A stretch of 9,303 bases of DNA from assembly GCA_028719265.1 (NCBI GenBank), contig JAQUKF010000043.1:1-9303 (forward strand). Reading direction: 5' to 3'. This document shows positions 1 through 6,474 of this stretch, piece by piece. Both the position numbers and the translations under genes were made by a program. Under the pieces are notes generated by a model. That model was given only the letters and a program-made list of their open reading frames with translations, ran no database searches and was not told the origin of the DNA. The stretch's first letter is position 1; each line of letters starts with the position of its first letter. This DNA comes from Candidatus Omnitrophota bacterium (GTDB lineage: Bacteria; Omnitrophota; Gorgyraeia; Gygaellales; Profunditerraquicolaceae).

Positions 1-1
1 C

Positions 2-1009
2 GGGGGCGCGTTTGATCTCGCAAATGAGTTCCTTTAGAACCTGCTTTGCGTCGCCTACGATCGGGATATGCACCTTAACGTTCTTGCTGATCGAAGAAGG
101 ATCGATATCTATATGGATTACCTTGGCGTTGGATGCGAAAGCATCCAGCCTGCCGGTAACGCGGTCGTCAAAACGCGCACCCAAGGCGATAATAAGATCC
201 GCGTCCATGATGCTATGGTTGGCATAAGCCGTACCGTGCATGCCGAGCATGCCCAGGGACTGTTTATGCAAAGAGGGAAACCCTCCGATACCCATCAGGG
301 TCCAAGTAACCGGGACTCCGGTCTTTTCCGCAAATTCCAACAATTCCTCCGAGGCTCCGGAAGTGACGATGCCTCCGCCGGCATAAATAACCGGCTTCTT
401 GGATTCCATGATCATCTTCGCCGCGCGCTTGATCTGCCCGGGATGCCCTGTATATCTGGGATTATAACTCCTGAGGCTTGGTTCCGGCGGCCAGATAAAT
501 TCCGTCTGGGCTACCTGAACATCCTTGGGTAAATCAATAAGCACAGGACCCGGACGGCCGCTGGAGGCAATATAAAAAGCCTCCCGTATTATACCGGCCA
601 GGTCCTTGATATCCTTGACCAGATAATTATGCTTGGTGATCGGACGGGTTATGCCGGTGATATCGGCTTCCTGGAACGCGTCATTTCCAATAAGGGCAGT
701 GGGAACCTGTCCGCTGATGGCAACCATGGGAATAGAATCCATAAAGGCATTGGCGATCCCGGTCACTAAGTTGGTTGCCCCGGGGCCGCTGGTAGAAATG
801 CAAACCCCCACCTTTCCGGTAACCCGGGCATAACCATCCGCGGCGTGCGCCGCACCCTGTTCATGGCGGGTCAGGATGAACTTAAACCCCTCATACCCAT
901 ACAGCGCGTCAAAGGTAGGCAATATCTGCCCGCCGGGATAACCAAAAACCACCTCCACCCCTTCGCGTTTCAGGCATTCCAAAAGTATTTGCGAACCGGT
1001 CATTTTCAT
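2..1009 (-). CDS. ilvB: Acetolactate synthase large subunit, N-terminal part (3' end outside window)
   Basis: Thiamine-diphosphate enzyme that condenses two pyruvates to acetolactate, or pyruvate with 2-oxobutyrate to acetohydroxybutyrate, the first common step of branched-chain amino acid synthesis. The reading frame is open from the ATG at 1009 to the left edge (336 codons), so roughly the last 40% of a usual ~560-residue protein is missing. Visible family marks are VFGYPGGQILP (residues 21-31), RHEQGAAHAADGYAR with the expected catalytic Glu50, and STSGPGATNLVTGIANA of the pyrimidine-binding domain. The middle domain starts near residue 190 and contains GIGGFP and GARFDDRVTGRL. A second in-frame ATG lies at 1003; 1009 is preferred because it abuts the ilvD stop. 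The frame is read directly and the family match is strong. Other ThDP oxidases are unlikely given the overall pattern and the ilvD neighbour. The small subunit is not in the window. Confidence 0.95.
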   Translation of the reverse strand, partial: MKMTGSQILLECLKREGVEVVFGYPGGQILPTFDALYGYEGFKFILTRHEQGAAHAADGYARVTGKVGVCISTSGPGATNLVTGIANAFMDSIPMVAISGQVPTALIGNDAFQEADITGITRPITKHNYLVKDIKDLAGIIREAFYIASSGRPGPVLIDLPKDVQVAQTEFIWPPEPSLRSYNPRYTGHPGQIKRAAKMIMESKKPVIYAGGGIVTSGASEELLEFAEKTGVPVTWTLMGIGGFPSLHKQSLGMLGMHGTAYANHSIMDADLIIALGARFDDRVTGRLDAFASNAKVIHIDIDPSSISKNVKVHIPIVGDAKQVLKELICEIKRAP

Positions 1010-1014
1010 AATTA
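1007..1014 (-). other. ilvD stop / ilvB start junction (translational coupling)
   Basis: The ilvD TAA (1014-1012) is followed after only two bases by the ilvB ATG (1009-1007). The best purine-rich match, AAAGGAG at 1026-1032, lies inside the end of ilvD about 16 bases before the ATG, further than usual. Only a weak GAG sits at normal distance. Re-initiation by ribosomes finishing ilvD is therefore the likely mode of ilvB translation. Spacing and sequences are observed; coupling is inferred. Confidence 0.6.
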
Positions 1015-2664
1015 TCTCAACACCGCTCCTTTATCCGCGGACTCCACCGCGCCCAGGTAGCGCGACAGATACCCGGTCTTTATCTTCGGCTCAACGGCCT
1101 TCCAACCCTTGAATCTTCTTTCTATTTCCGCCTTATCCAATTTTACCTCTATCTTGCGGTTGGGAATATCAATATTTATTGTATCACCATTCCTGATTAT
1201 TGCAATCGGTCCTCCGGCGGAGGCTTCCGGTGAAATATGCCCGATGCAAGGACCTTTTGTCCCCCCGGAAAAACGCCCGTCTGTGATCAGGGCCACTGAA
1301 TCGCTCAAGCCCAGGCCGACAATCGAAGCGGTTGGAGCCAGCATTTCGCGCATTCCCGGACCGCCGGCAGGCCCCTCATAACGGATAACAATACAATCCC
1401 CTTTCTTGATCTTGTTGCCCATGATCGCCCGCATAGCCTCCTCTTCGCGGTCAAATACCTTGGCCTTGCCGCTAAACTTCATCATCTTATCCCCTACGCC
1501 GGACTGCTTGACTACCGCCCCGTCGGGAGCCAGGTTTCCATAAAGCACGGCTATACCCCCTTGCTTGTGATACGCCTGAGCGAACGGGCGGATAACCGAC
1601 TCATCAAATATCCTTGCTTTATCGGCTATCTCGAATGTCTTCTCGCCGCTGACATTGAGGGTATTGTTTAATTTGGATTTCAGCCTTTTGAGCACCGCCG
1701 GTATCCCCCCTGCGTATTCCACGTCTTCCATGAAATGCTCGCCGGCCGGTTCAATATTGGCTATATGCGCAACATTCTTGCTTATCCTGTCAAAAGTTTT
1801 AAGGTCCAATTTTATCCCCGCTTCGTGGGCAACCGCCATAAGGTGCAGGACGGTATTGCTTGAGCCGCCCAAAGCCATATCCACGACAATAGCATTCTCC
1901 AGGGACTTGCGGGTGATGATATCGCGCGGTTTTATACCCTTCTTTACCAGTTCCACGATCCGCTCTCCGCTGGCCTGGGCTATCCGCCGCTTCTTGGCCG
2001 AACCGGCCAGTGCCGTGCCGCAGCCGGGAATAGACATGCCCATAGTCTCGGTAAGACAGGCCATAGTATTTGCCGTGTACAATCCCTGGCATGAACCCTG
2101 GCCGGGACAAGCCTCCATCTCCAGGCAAGTCAATTCCTCTTCCGAAATATCCCCCTTCTTCGCCCTGCCCATCCCTTCATATGTATCATGCACAAAAGCA
2201 AGCTTACGCCTGTTGTAACGGCCGGAGAGCATCGGCCCGGCAGTAACGACTACCGCCGGTATATTCAGGCGCGCCGAGCCCATGAGCATGCCGGGAGTGA
2301 TCTTGTCGCAATTGGTAAGGCAGACTATCCCGTCCAGCTGGTGCGCGTTGCATACCGTTTCGATTATATCCGCCACCAGTTCCCTTAAGGCCAGCGGATA
2401 ACACATCCCCAGATGGCCCATAGCGATCCCGTCGCAGATCCCGGGCACCCCGAACAAAAACGGCACTCCCCCGCCAAAACATACCCCGCGCTCGATAAAC
2501 CTCTCCATATCCCGCATTCCCACATGGCCGGGGATAAGGTCGGTAAACGAAGTGGCTATTCCGATAAACGGGCGTTTTAGGTCCTTGCGCGATAAACCCG
2601 TACCATGCAAAAGCGCGCGGTGCGGCACCCTTTCCAATCCATTCTTTATCCGGTCTGAACGCAT
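1012..2664 (-). CDS. ilvD: Dihydroxy-acid dehydratase
   Basis: Iron-sulfur dehydratase that converts 2,3-dihydroxy-3-methylbutanoate or -pentanoate to the 2-oxo acids leading to valine, leucine and isoleucine. The protein is 550 residues, similar to the ~555-residue short bacterial and archaeal forms and shorter than the 616 of E. coli. Motifs in order: PHRALLHGTG (15-24), IPGHVGM (44-50), CDGIAMGH (77-84), NCDKITPGM with Cys119 and Lys121, and GSCQGLYTANTM with Cys192. These are the two conserved cluster cysteines and the conserved lysine. The C-terminal half has GGSSNTVLHL (266-275), GPAGGPGMREM (431-441) and TDGRFSGGTKGPCIGHISPEA (461-481). The start is supported by AAGGAGAG just upstream, at 2669-2676. 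The sequence PFLFGVPGICDG replaces the more usual EFNTI-type stretch before DGIAMGH, and IPGHVGM replaces IPGHVHL, so this is a divergent subgroup. Sugar-acid dehydratases of the same superfamily are the alternative, but adjacency to ilvB argues against them. Confidence 0.95.
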   Translation of the reverse strand: MRSDRIKNGLERVPHRALLHGTGLSRKDLKRPFIGIATSFTDLIPGHVGMRDMERFIERGVCFGGGVPFLFGVPGICDGIAMGHLGMCYPLALRELVADIIETVCNAHQLDGIVCLTNCDKITPGMLMGSARLNIPAVVVTAGPMLSGRYNRRKLAFVHDTYEGMGRAKKGDISEEELTCLEMEACPGQGSCQGLYTANTMACLTETMGMSIPGCGTALAGSAKKRRIAQASGERIVELVKKGIKPRDIITRKSLENAIVVDMALGGSSNTVLHLMAVAHEAGIKLDLKTFDRISKNVAHIANIEPAGEHFMEDVEYAGGIPAVLKRLKSKLNNTLNVSGEKTFEIADKARIFDESVIRPFAQAYHKQGGIAVLYGNLAPDGAVVKQSGVGDKMMKFSGKAKVFDREEEAMRAIMGNKIKKGDCIVIRYEGPAGGPGMREMLAPTASIVGLGLSDSVALITDGRFSGGTKGPCIGHISPEASAGGPIAIIRNGDTINIDIPNRKIEVKLDKAEIERRFKGWKAVEPKIKTGYLSRYLGAVESADKGAVLR

Positions 2665-2719
2665 AATCTCTCCTTGCTGGGAACAATCCTGTTTTTAAGT
2701 AAGGGCCATTCCCGGTTTA

Positions 2720-4045
2720 CTAATCCGCCCCTTCCCCGTCATGCACCACCCCAGGAGCCTCCTGGCGCTTGCGCACGATCACCCTTTTTAAGGTAACATA
2801 TTTATCAACCAGGGAAGCGTTGTTTACGGCATTCAATTGCTTAAAAAGAAATTCGAACTTATTCTCGATCTCTCCCGCGATGGCGTCGCGCACATCCTGC
2901 GGCAGCCCCATGATCTCTTTCTTGAAAGCCCCCAGGGCCTTTTTTCTGGTCTTGTAAAAGAACTGCTCTTCGGTCTCTCCTGCCTTGGCCTCATTGGCGG
3001 CATTGAGCTTCAGCCACTCGTAAATCCTGTTTTTCAACTCCGCCGGAAAATGCCTGGAATCATAAATCATATTCTGGAACTGCGTAGCCAGGTGCACTTC
3101 GCAGGTCTCGCATTCCGGGAACTTATGGAAGGCCTCCTCCGGCAAAGTAGATGCCCCATGCTGTACAGCCCCTCCCAAACCGAACTCCTGGCGCGCAAGC
3201 GCCGAAAGGTTCTTTAGCGTCTCGAAATCCAGCTTTACCTGGGCAATGGATCCGTCGGGCAGCACAACTCCCCCGTGCGACGTCCCGGTCTGGATAGAGA
3301 TCTTGCTGATACCGGTAAGCCCTTTACGCAGGCGCTTCTTGAAACCCTCCATGAACGCCCGCAGGTCCTCGGGAGTGGAATTCTGATGCCCTACCTCGCC
3401 GATCTCTCCTCCCACCGAAACGGTTATGCCTTTAGGTTCGATGCGGCGGATAAACTGGGCTAGCTTGGCGCATACTTCATAATTAAGGTACTGCTGGTCT
3501 TTTACTTTCGGCTTGCTTAAGTCCACCAGCGTCGAAGAGTCTATGTCAATATTGTAAAAACCCGCGCCTACCGCCTCGGTGATCAAAGCCTTTAAAGCCT
3601 CTACCTCTTTTTCCGGATTATCCTGGTACTTCTTCAGGTTAGCTTGGAAATGATCCCCCTGGATGAACACCGGCCCGCTGTAACCTTCTTTGATCGCCGC
3701 AGCCAGGATTACCGCGGAATATTCAACCGGCGGCTGGGCGGTATAACCCATCTCGGATTTCGCTATCTCGAATATGAAAGCCTTGGCGTTATTCCTCTTG
3801 CCAACCCGGAATATAGCCCTGGCCAGATCATAAGTCAGGCTGCGCAAGTTTATTGCCGGCACGGTAGATCCGTTGAACTCCTCCTTGCCGCGGGCCATAT
3901 AGTAATCATGGATACTCGAGGGATAAATCCCCTTTTTATAAGCGATATCCAGGATTTTCTTGGCGAGCTTCTTCTTCGCCGAAGCATCATCGGTTAAAAC
4001 CAGGTCCATTACGATTTTGTCGATTTCAAGCGGCCTTCTTCCCAT
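2720..4045 (-). CDS. Divergent class II (zinc) fructose-bisphosphate aldolase-like protein
   Basis: Probably cleaves fructose-1,6-bisphosphate to glyceraldehyde-3-phosphate and dihydroxyacetone phosphate, or a closely related ketose bisphosphate. The protein is 441 residues against ~350 for typical class II enzymes. The class II pattern is readable but diverged. VPAINLRS (62-69) matches the usual PAVN strand, and GDH (130-132) supplies catalytic Asp131 and metal ligand His132. GGEIGEVGHQNS (212-223) aligns with the xELGxxGG(Q/E)E segment, making Glu214 the likely metal ligand. GTSHGG (254-259, His257) and VQHGAS (294-299, His296) give the other two ligands, and EVHLATQFQN (316-325) resembles the phosphate-binding strand. 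About 30 extra residues precede the barrel and about 110 charged, probably helical residues follow it. The gene directly follows pfkA, whose product would be its substrate. Tagatose-bisphosphate aldolase (KbaY/GatY, or the related GatZ/KbaZ fold) is the alternative. The start at 4045 is chosen over the in-frame ATG at 4102 because of its strong ribosome binding site. Confidence 0.8.
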   Translation of the reverse strand: MGRRPLEIDKIVMDLVLTDDASAKKKLAKKILDIAYKKGIYPSSIHDYYMARGKEEFNGSTVPAINLRSLTYDLARAIFRVGKRNNAKAFIFEIAKSEMGYTAQPPVEYSAVILAAAIKEGYSGPVFIQGDHFQANLKKYQDNPEKEVEALKALITEAVGAGFYNIDIDSSTLVDLSKPKVKDQQYLNYEVCAKLAQFIRRIEPKGITVSVGGEIGEVGHQNSTPEDLRAFMEGFKKRLRKGLTGISKISIQTGTSHGGVVLPDGSIAQVKLDFETLKNLSALARQEFGLGGAVQHGASTLPEEAFHKFPECETCEVHLATQFQNMIYDSRHFPAELKNRIYEWLKLNAANEAKAGETEEQFFYKTRKKALGAFKKEIMGLPQDVRDAIAGEIENKFEFLFKQLNAVNNASLVDKYVTLKRVIVRKRQEAPGVVHDGEGAD

Positions 4046-4053
4046 GTTAAGAA

Positions 4054-4063
4054 ATCCTCCTTT
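4054..4063 (-). promoter_or_regulatory. Ribosome binding site of the aldolase gene
   Basis: On the minus strand AAAGGAGGAT lies 8 bases before the ATG at 4045, close to a perfect Shine-Dalgarno match. No comparable sequence precedes the in-frame ATG at 4102, whose extra 19 codons would run through the hairpin and promoter-like region. This site therefore fixes the start at 4045. Confidence 0.85.
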
Positions 4064-4067
4064 AATT

Positions 4068-4096
4068 AGTGTAAATAAGCAAGATGTCCCTGTAAA
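4068..4096 (-). promoter_or_regulatory. Candidate sigma70-type promoter for the aldolase gene
   Basis: On the minus strand TTTACA (4096-4091, five of six matches to TTGACA) is followed by a 17-base spacer and TACACT (4073-4068, four of six matches to TATAAT). A start near 4061 would place the Shine-Dalgarno at the very 5' end of the transcript, leaving a leader of only about 16 bases. That is awkward and lowers confidence. It would allow the aldolase, and perhaps ilvD-ilvB, to be transcribed independently of pfkA. Confidence 0.4.
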
Positions 4097-4098
4097 AA

Positions 4099-4117
4099 GC
4101 AAAAATACCGTTGGTAT
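4099..4117 (-). terminator. Weak intrinsic-terminator-like hairpin after pfkA
   Basis: Eleven bases past the pfkA stop codon the minus strand reads ATACC-AAC-GGTAT, a 5-bp stem with a 3-base loop (4117-4105). It runs directly into TTTTTGCTTTTT. The stem is short and AT-rich, so termination would be partial at best. CAAGAT (4121-4116) and ATCTTG (4085-4080) form a second, outer inverted repeat that could compete with it. Confidence 0.3.
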
Positions 4118-4127
4118 CTTGTGAGCT

Positions 4128-5093
4128 TCAGGTTAGAACCTTGACCAGGTTAAACAAATTTTCGATCTTCAGTTCTTTTTTTTGTATGGCAATCTCAAAA
4201 GCAACCTCGACCATTTTCCCGCATGAGGCGCCCACGGCTATATCGGTCTTTCCTTCAAGAAGGCAGTCGACCGCGTATTTGCCAAGGGTCAATGCCAGGT
4301 CCCGGCTGACGGCAGTAGGGCTGCCTCCCCTTTGCACGTGCCCAAGCACCACCACCCGCGTCTCAAGGCTGGTGATCTCGGTGATTTGTCTGGCGATATC
4401 CACGGCCTTGCCCGCCCCCTCGGCGACCACGATGATCCAGCTCATCTTGCCTACCAGGTTGCCGTGCACTATGCCGTGGCATATTGCCTCAAGGTCCAGT
4501 TTTTTCTCCGGGATAATTACATCTTCGCAGCCGCCGGCAAGGGCAACGGTCAAGGCAATGAACCCGGAATCCCTTCCCATCACCTCTACCACAAAGATCC
4601 TCTCCATGCTGGTAGCGGTATCGCGTATTTTATCGATCGCGTCAAGAGCGGTATTGATCGCCGTATCCGTACCGATAGTATAATCGATGCCGTTGACATC
4701 ATTATCGATAGAGGCGGCTATGCCTACAACCGGCACTTTGTATTTCCTGTAAAATTCGTGGGCGGCGGTAAAAGAACCGTTTCCCCCGATAACCACCAGG
4801 CCGTCAATCCCGTATTTCTTGATAGTGTTATGCGCGCGGTCCTGTCCCTCTTCGGTCTTGAACTCCGCGCAACGGGCGGTCTTCAAGATGGTCCCGCCCT
4901 GGTTGATAATCCCGGAAACGGAACGGTGGTTCAAAGCCTTCAATTCTTCATTTATCAGGCCCCACCAGCCGCGGAACACTCCCATTACTTCCAGCTTCTG
5001 GCTGATCCCGTAACGCACTACAGAACGGATTGCCGGGTTCATGCCCGGGGCATCCCCTCCGGTAGTCAATACCGCTATCTTGTTCATAGCCAT
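4128..5093 (-). CDS. pfkA: 6-phosphofructokinase, ATP-dependent type
   Basis: Phosphorylates fructose-6-phosphate to fructose-1,6-bisphosphate, the committed step of glycolysis, in the cytoplasm. At 321 residues it matches E. coli PfkA (320) and aligns without large gaps. TTGGDAPGMN (10-19) is the nucleotide-binding loop and GGTILKTAR (66-74) carries the substrate/ATP-site Arg74. SIDND (128-132) has catalytic Asp130. EVMGR (170-174), AEG (Glu225) and GHVQRGG (251-257; His252, Arg255) form the sugar-phosphate site. The nucleotide motif is GGNGS (103-107), where most bacterial enzymes have GGDGS. The following Gly106 and Ala127 (rather than Asp and Lys) indicate ATP and not pyrophosphate as donor. 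The start at 5093 has GGGGGG at 5099-5104. An ATG two codons later (5087) is possible. The class II aldolase lies immediately downstream. Confidence 0.95.
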   Translation of the reverse strand: MAMNKIAVLTTGGDAPGMNPAIRSVVRYGISQKLEVMGVFRGWWGLINEELKALNHRSVSGIINQGGTILKTARCAEFKTEEGQDRAHNTIKKYGIDGLVVIGGNGSFTAAHEFYRKYKVPVVGIAASIDNDVNGIDYTIGTDTAINTALDAIDKIRDTATSMERIFVVEVMGRDSGFIALTVALAGGCEDVIIPEKKLDLEAICHGIVHGNLVGKMSWIIVVAEGAGKAVDIARQITEITSLETRVVVLGHVQRGGSPTAVSRDLALTLGKYAVDCLLEGKTDIAVGASCGKMVEVAFEIAIQKKELKIENLFNLVKVLT

Positions 5094-5104
5094 ACAGCCC
5101 CCCG

Positions 5105-5160
5105 CAGTATTAGTTACGTTTTTATTCCCGATTTCGCTTCAGTTTTTCCTAAATACTGAA
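5105..5160 (-). promoter_or_regulatory. Competing inverted repeats in the pfkA leader
   Basis: On the minus strand TTCAGT (5160-5155) can pair with ACTGAA (5143-5138), giving a 6-bp stem with an 11-base loop. The overlapping CAGTATT (5158-5152) can instead pair with AATACTG (5111-5105), a perfect 7-bp match that ends just before the G-rich ribosome binding site. The two pairings share CAGT, so they exclude each other. The pairing is read directly; any role in control of pfkA is inference, and the stems are short. Confidence 0.35.
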
Positions 5161-5179
5161 TGCTGACTACTATCTACTG
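5149..5179. repeat. Degenerate 7-bp tandem repeats ahead of pfkA
   Basis: On the plus strand the stretch reads AATACTG-AATGCTG-ACTACTA-TCTACTG (5152-5179), four successive heptamers with consensus close to AATACTG, preceded by CTA. The period is exact but the copies are diverged by up to three bases. They fill most of the space just after the ahcY stop codon. I cannot say whether they are a family of dispersed intergenic repeats or a chance low-complexity tract. Confidence 0.55.
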
Positions 5180-5183
5180 CCCT

Positions 5184-6440
5184 TCAGGTCCCCATCTCCC
5201 AGCTGGCTAAATATTTCTTTTGTTCGGCAGTAAGGGTATCTATCCTGATCCCCATGGACTTAAGCTTAAGTCCGGCGATATTCTTATCTATGGCCTCCGG
5301 CACGACATAAACCTGCTTCTGCAGTCTATGATAATTCCTTGCCATATATTCTGCGGAAAAAGCCTGGTTGGCAAAAGACATATCCATAACGCTGGCAGGA
5401 TGCCCTTCGGCCGCCGCCAGATTGATCAAGCGCCCTTCCCCCAGGATAAATATCTTACGGTTCGATTTCAAGGTGTATTCATCCACGAAATCACGGGTTG
5501 CCCTTTTGGATTTGGCCATGCTTGCCAATCCGGGAATATCCAGCTCGACGTTGAAATGCCCGGAGTTGGCCACGATCGCCCCGTCTTTCATCACCGCGAA
5601 ATGCTCCTTACGGATCACATTGATGTCCCCGGTTACCGTAACAAAAATATCCCCTATCCTGGATGCCTCTTTGATCGGCATGACCCTGAAGCCGTCCATG
5701 GTTGCTTCCAGCGCCCGCAAAGGATCGACTTCCACGACAATTACCTTGGCGCCCAGCCCGTTTGCGCGCATGGAAGCACCTTTTCCGCACCAGCCGTATC
5801 CGCAGACCACAAAGTTTGAGCCGGCGATCAATTTGTTGGTGGAACGGATAATCCCGTCCAACGTGGACTGACCGGTGCCATAACGGTTATCAAAAAGGTG
5901 CTTGGTCATCGCGTCGTTAACCGCGATTATCGGATAACGCAATTTACCTTCCTGCGCCAGGGCGCGCAGCCGGATCACTCCGGTAGTGGTCTCTTCCGTT
6001 CCCCCGATGATATTGGCATGTTCCTTGACCGGCCGCTGATGTATGGTGCTCACCAGGTCGGCTCCGTCGTCCATGGTAATGTCCGGCTTTACCGCCAAAG
6101 CCGATTTTATATGGCTGTAATAGGTCTTTGTATCCTCTCCCTTGACGGCAAAAACGGATATCTTCAGATCCTTCACCAGGGAAGCCGCTACATCATCCTG
6201 GGTGGAAAGCGGATTGGAAGCGCAAAGATAAACATCAGCCCCTCCTGCTTTTAAAACATCGGTCAGTACCGCCGTCTCTGTAGTGACATGCAGACAACAG
6301 GCAACCTTAAGCCCTTTTAAAGGTTTTTCTTTGGAAAATCTCTGTTTGATCAAACCAAGCACGGGCATATTCCTGCTCGCCCATTCAATCCTCAACGCCC
6401 CTTTTTTAGCCAACTTTATGTCTTTAATGTCGTAATTCAT
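5184..6440 (-). CDS. ahcY: S-adenosylhomocysteinase, short archaeal/Thermotoga type
   Basis: NAD-dependent cytoplasmic enzyme that splits S-adenosylhomocysteine into adenosine and homocysteine, relieving inhibition of methyltransferases and feeding methionine regeneration. At 418 residues it is a short form. Substrate-site residues are His51 (CLHVTTETAVL), Asp125 in DDGAD, Glu150 (GTEETTTG), and Lys180 and Asp184 in NDAMTKHLFDN. The NAD-binding loop is GYGWCGKG (214-221). NSGHFNVELD (292-301) and GEGRLINLAAAEGHP (334-348) are hallmark stretches. The sequence DNRYGTGQST carries Thr where the mammalian-type enzyme has the reactive-site Cys, and the protein ends at SWEMGT, lacking the Lys/Tyr C-terminal tail that reaches into the partner's NAD site. 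Both are typical of the archaeal/Thermotoga branch. AAAGGATAAG just before the ATG is the ribosome binding site. metK lies 34 bases upstream, completing the SAM-SAH pair. Confidence 0.96.
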   Translation of the reverse strand: MNYDIKDIKLAKKGALRIEWASRNMPVLGLIKQRFSKEKPLKGLKVACCLHVTTETAVLTDVLKAGGADVYLCASNPLSTQDDVAASLVKDLKISVFAVKGEDTKTYYSHIKSALAVKPDITMDDGADLVSTIHQRPVKEHANIIGGTEETTTGVIRLRALAQEGKLRYPIIAVNDAMTKHLFDNRYGTGQSTLDGIIRSTNKLIAGSNFVVCGYGWCGKGASMRANGLGAKVIVVEVDPLRALEATMDGFRVMPIKEASRIGDIFVTVTGDINVIRKEHFAVMKDGAIVANSGHFNVELDIPGLASMAKSKRATRDFVDEYTLKSNRKIFILGEGRLINLAAAEGHPASVMDMSFANQAFSAEYMARNYHRLQKQVYVVPEAIDKNIAGLKLKSMGIRIDTLTAEQKKYLASWEMGT

Positions 6441-6468
6441 CTTATCCTTTCCGCAAAATTCCTTATCC
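6441..6468 (-). repeat. Direct repeat GGATAAG in the metK-ahcY gap
   Basis: GGATAAG occurs twice on the minus strand, at 6468-6462 and 6447-6441, 21 bases apart. The second copy is part of the ahcY ribosome binding site. The repeat may be coincidence. The whole gap is 34 bases, too short for a known SAM- or SAH-sensing riboswitch. Confidence 0.35.
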
Positions 6469-6474
6469 GGTATA

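Noticed and set aside
2665..2719. T-box, attenuator or leader peptide ahead of ilvD
   Set aside because: The 55-base gap has no branched-chain codon-rich small frame and no T-box bulge sequence. The only inverted repeat, GGGAA/TTCCC, is 5 bp with a large loop, and no promoter pair stands out.
4046..4102. Upstream ATG at 4102 as start of the aldolase gene
   Set aside because: It adds 19 codons that run through the terminator-like hairpin and promoter-like elements and has no good ribosome binding site, whereas the ATG at 4045 has a near-perfect one.
4332..5159. Plus-strand open frame of 275 codons opposite pfkA
   Set aside because: It is antisense to a gene with complete phosphofructokinase motifs, its product resembles no family I know, and it arises from codon bias on the other strand. 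The same applies to the other long plus-strand frames (e.g. 1655-2218, 5220-5819, 7084-7569, 4111-4683).
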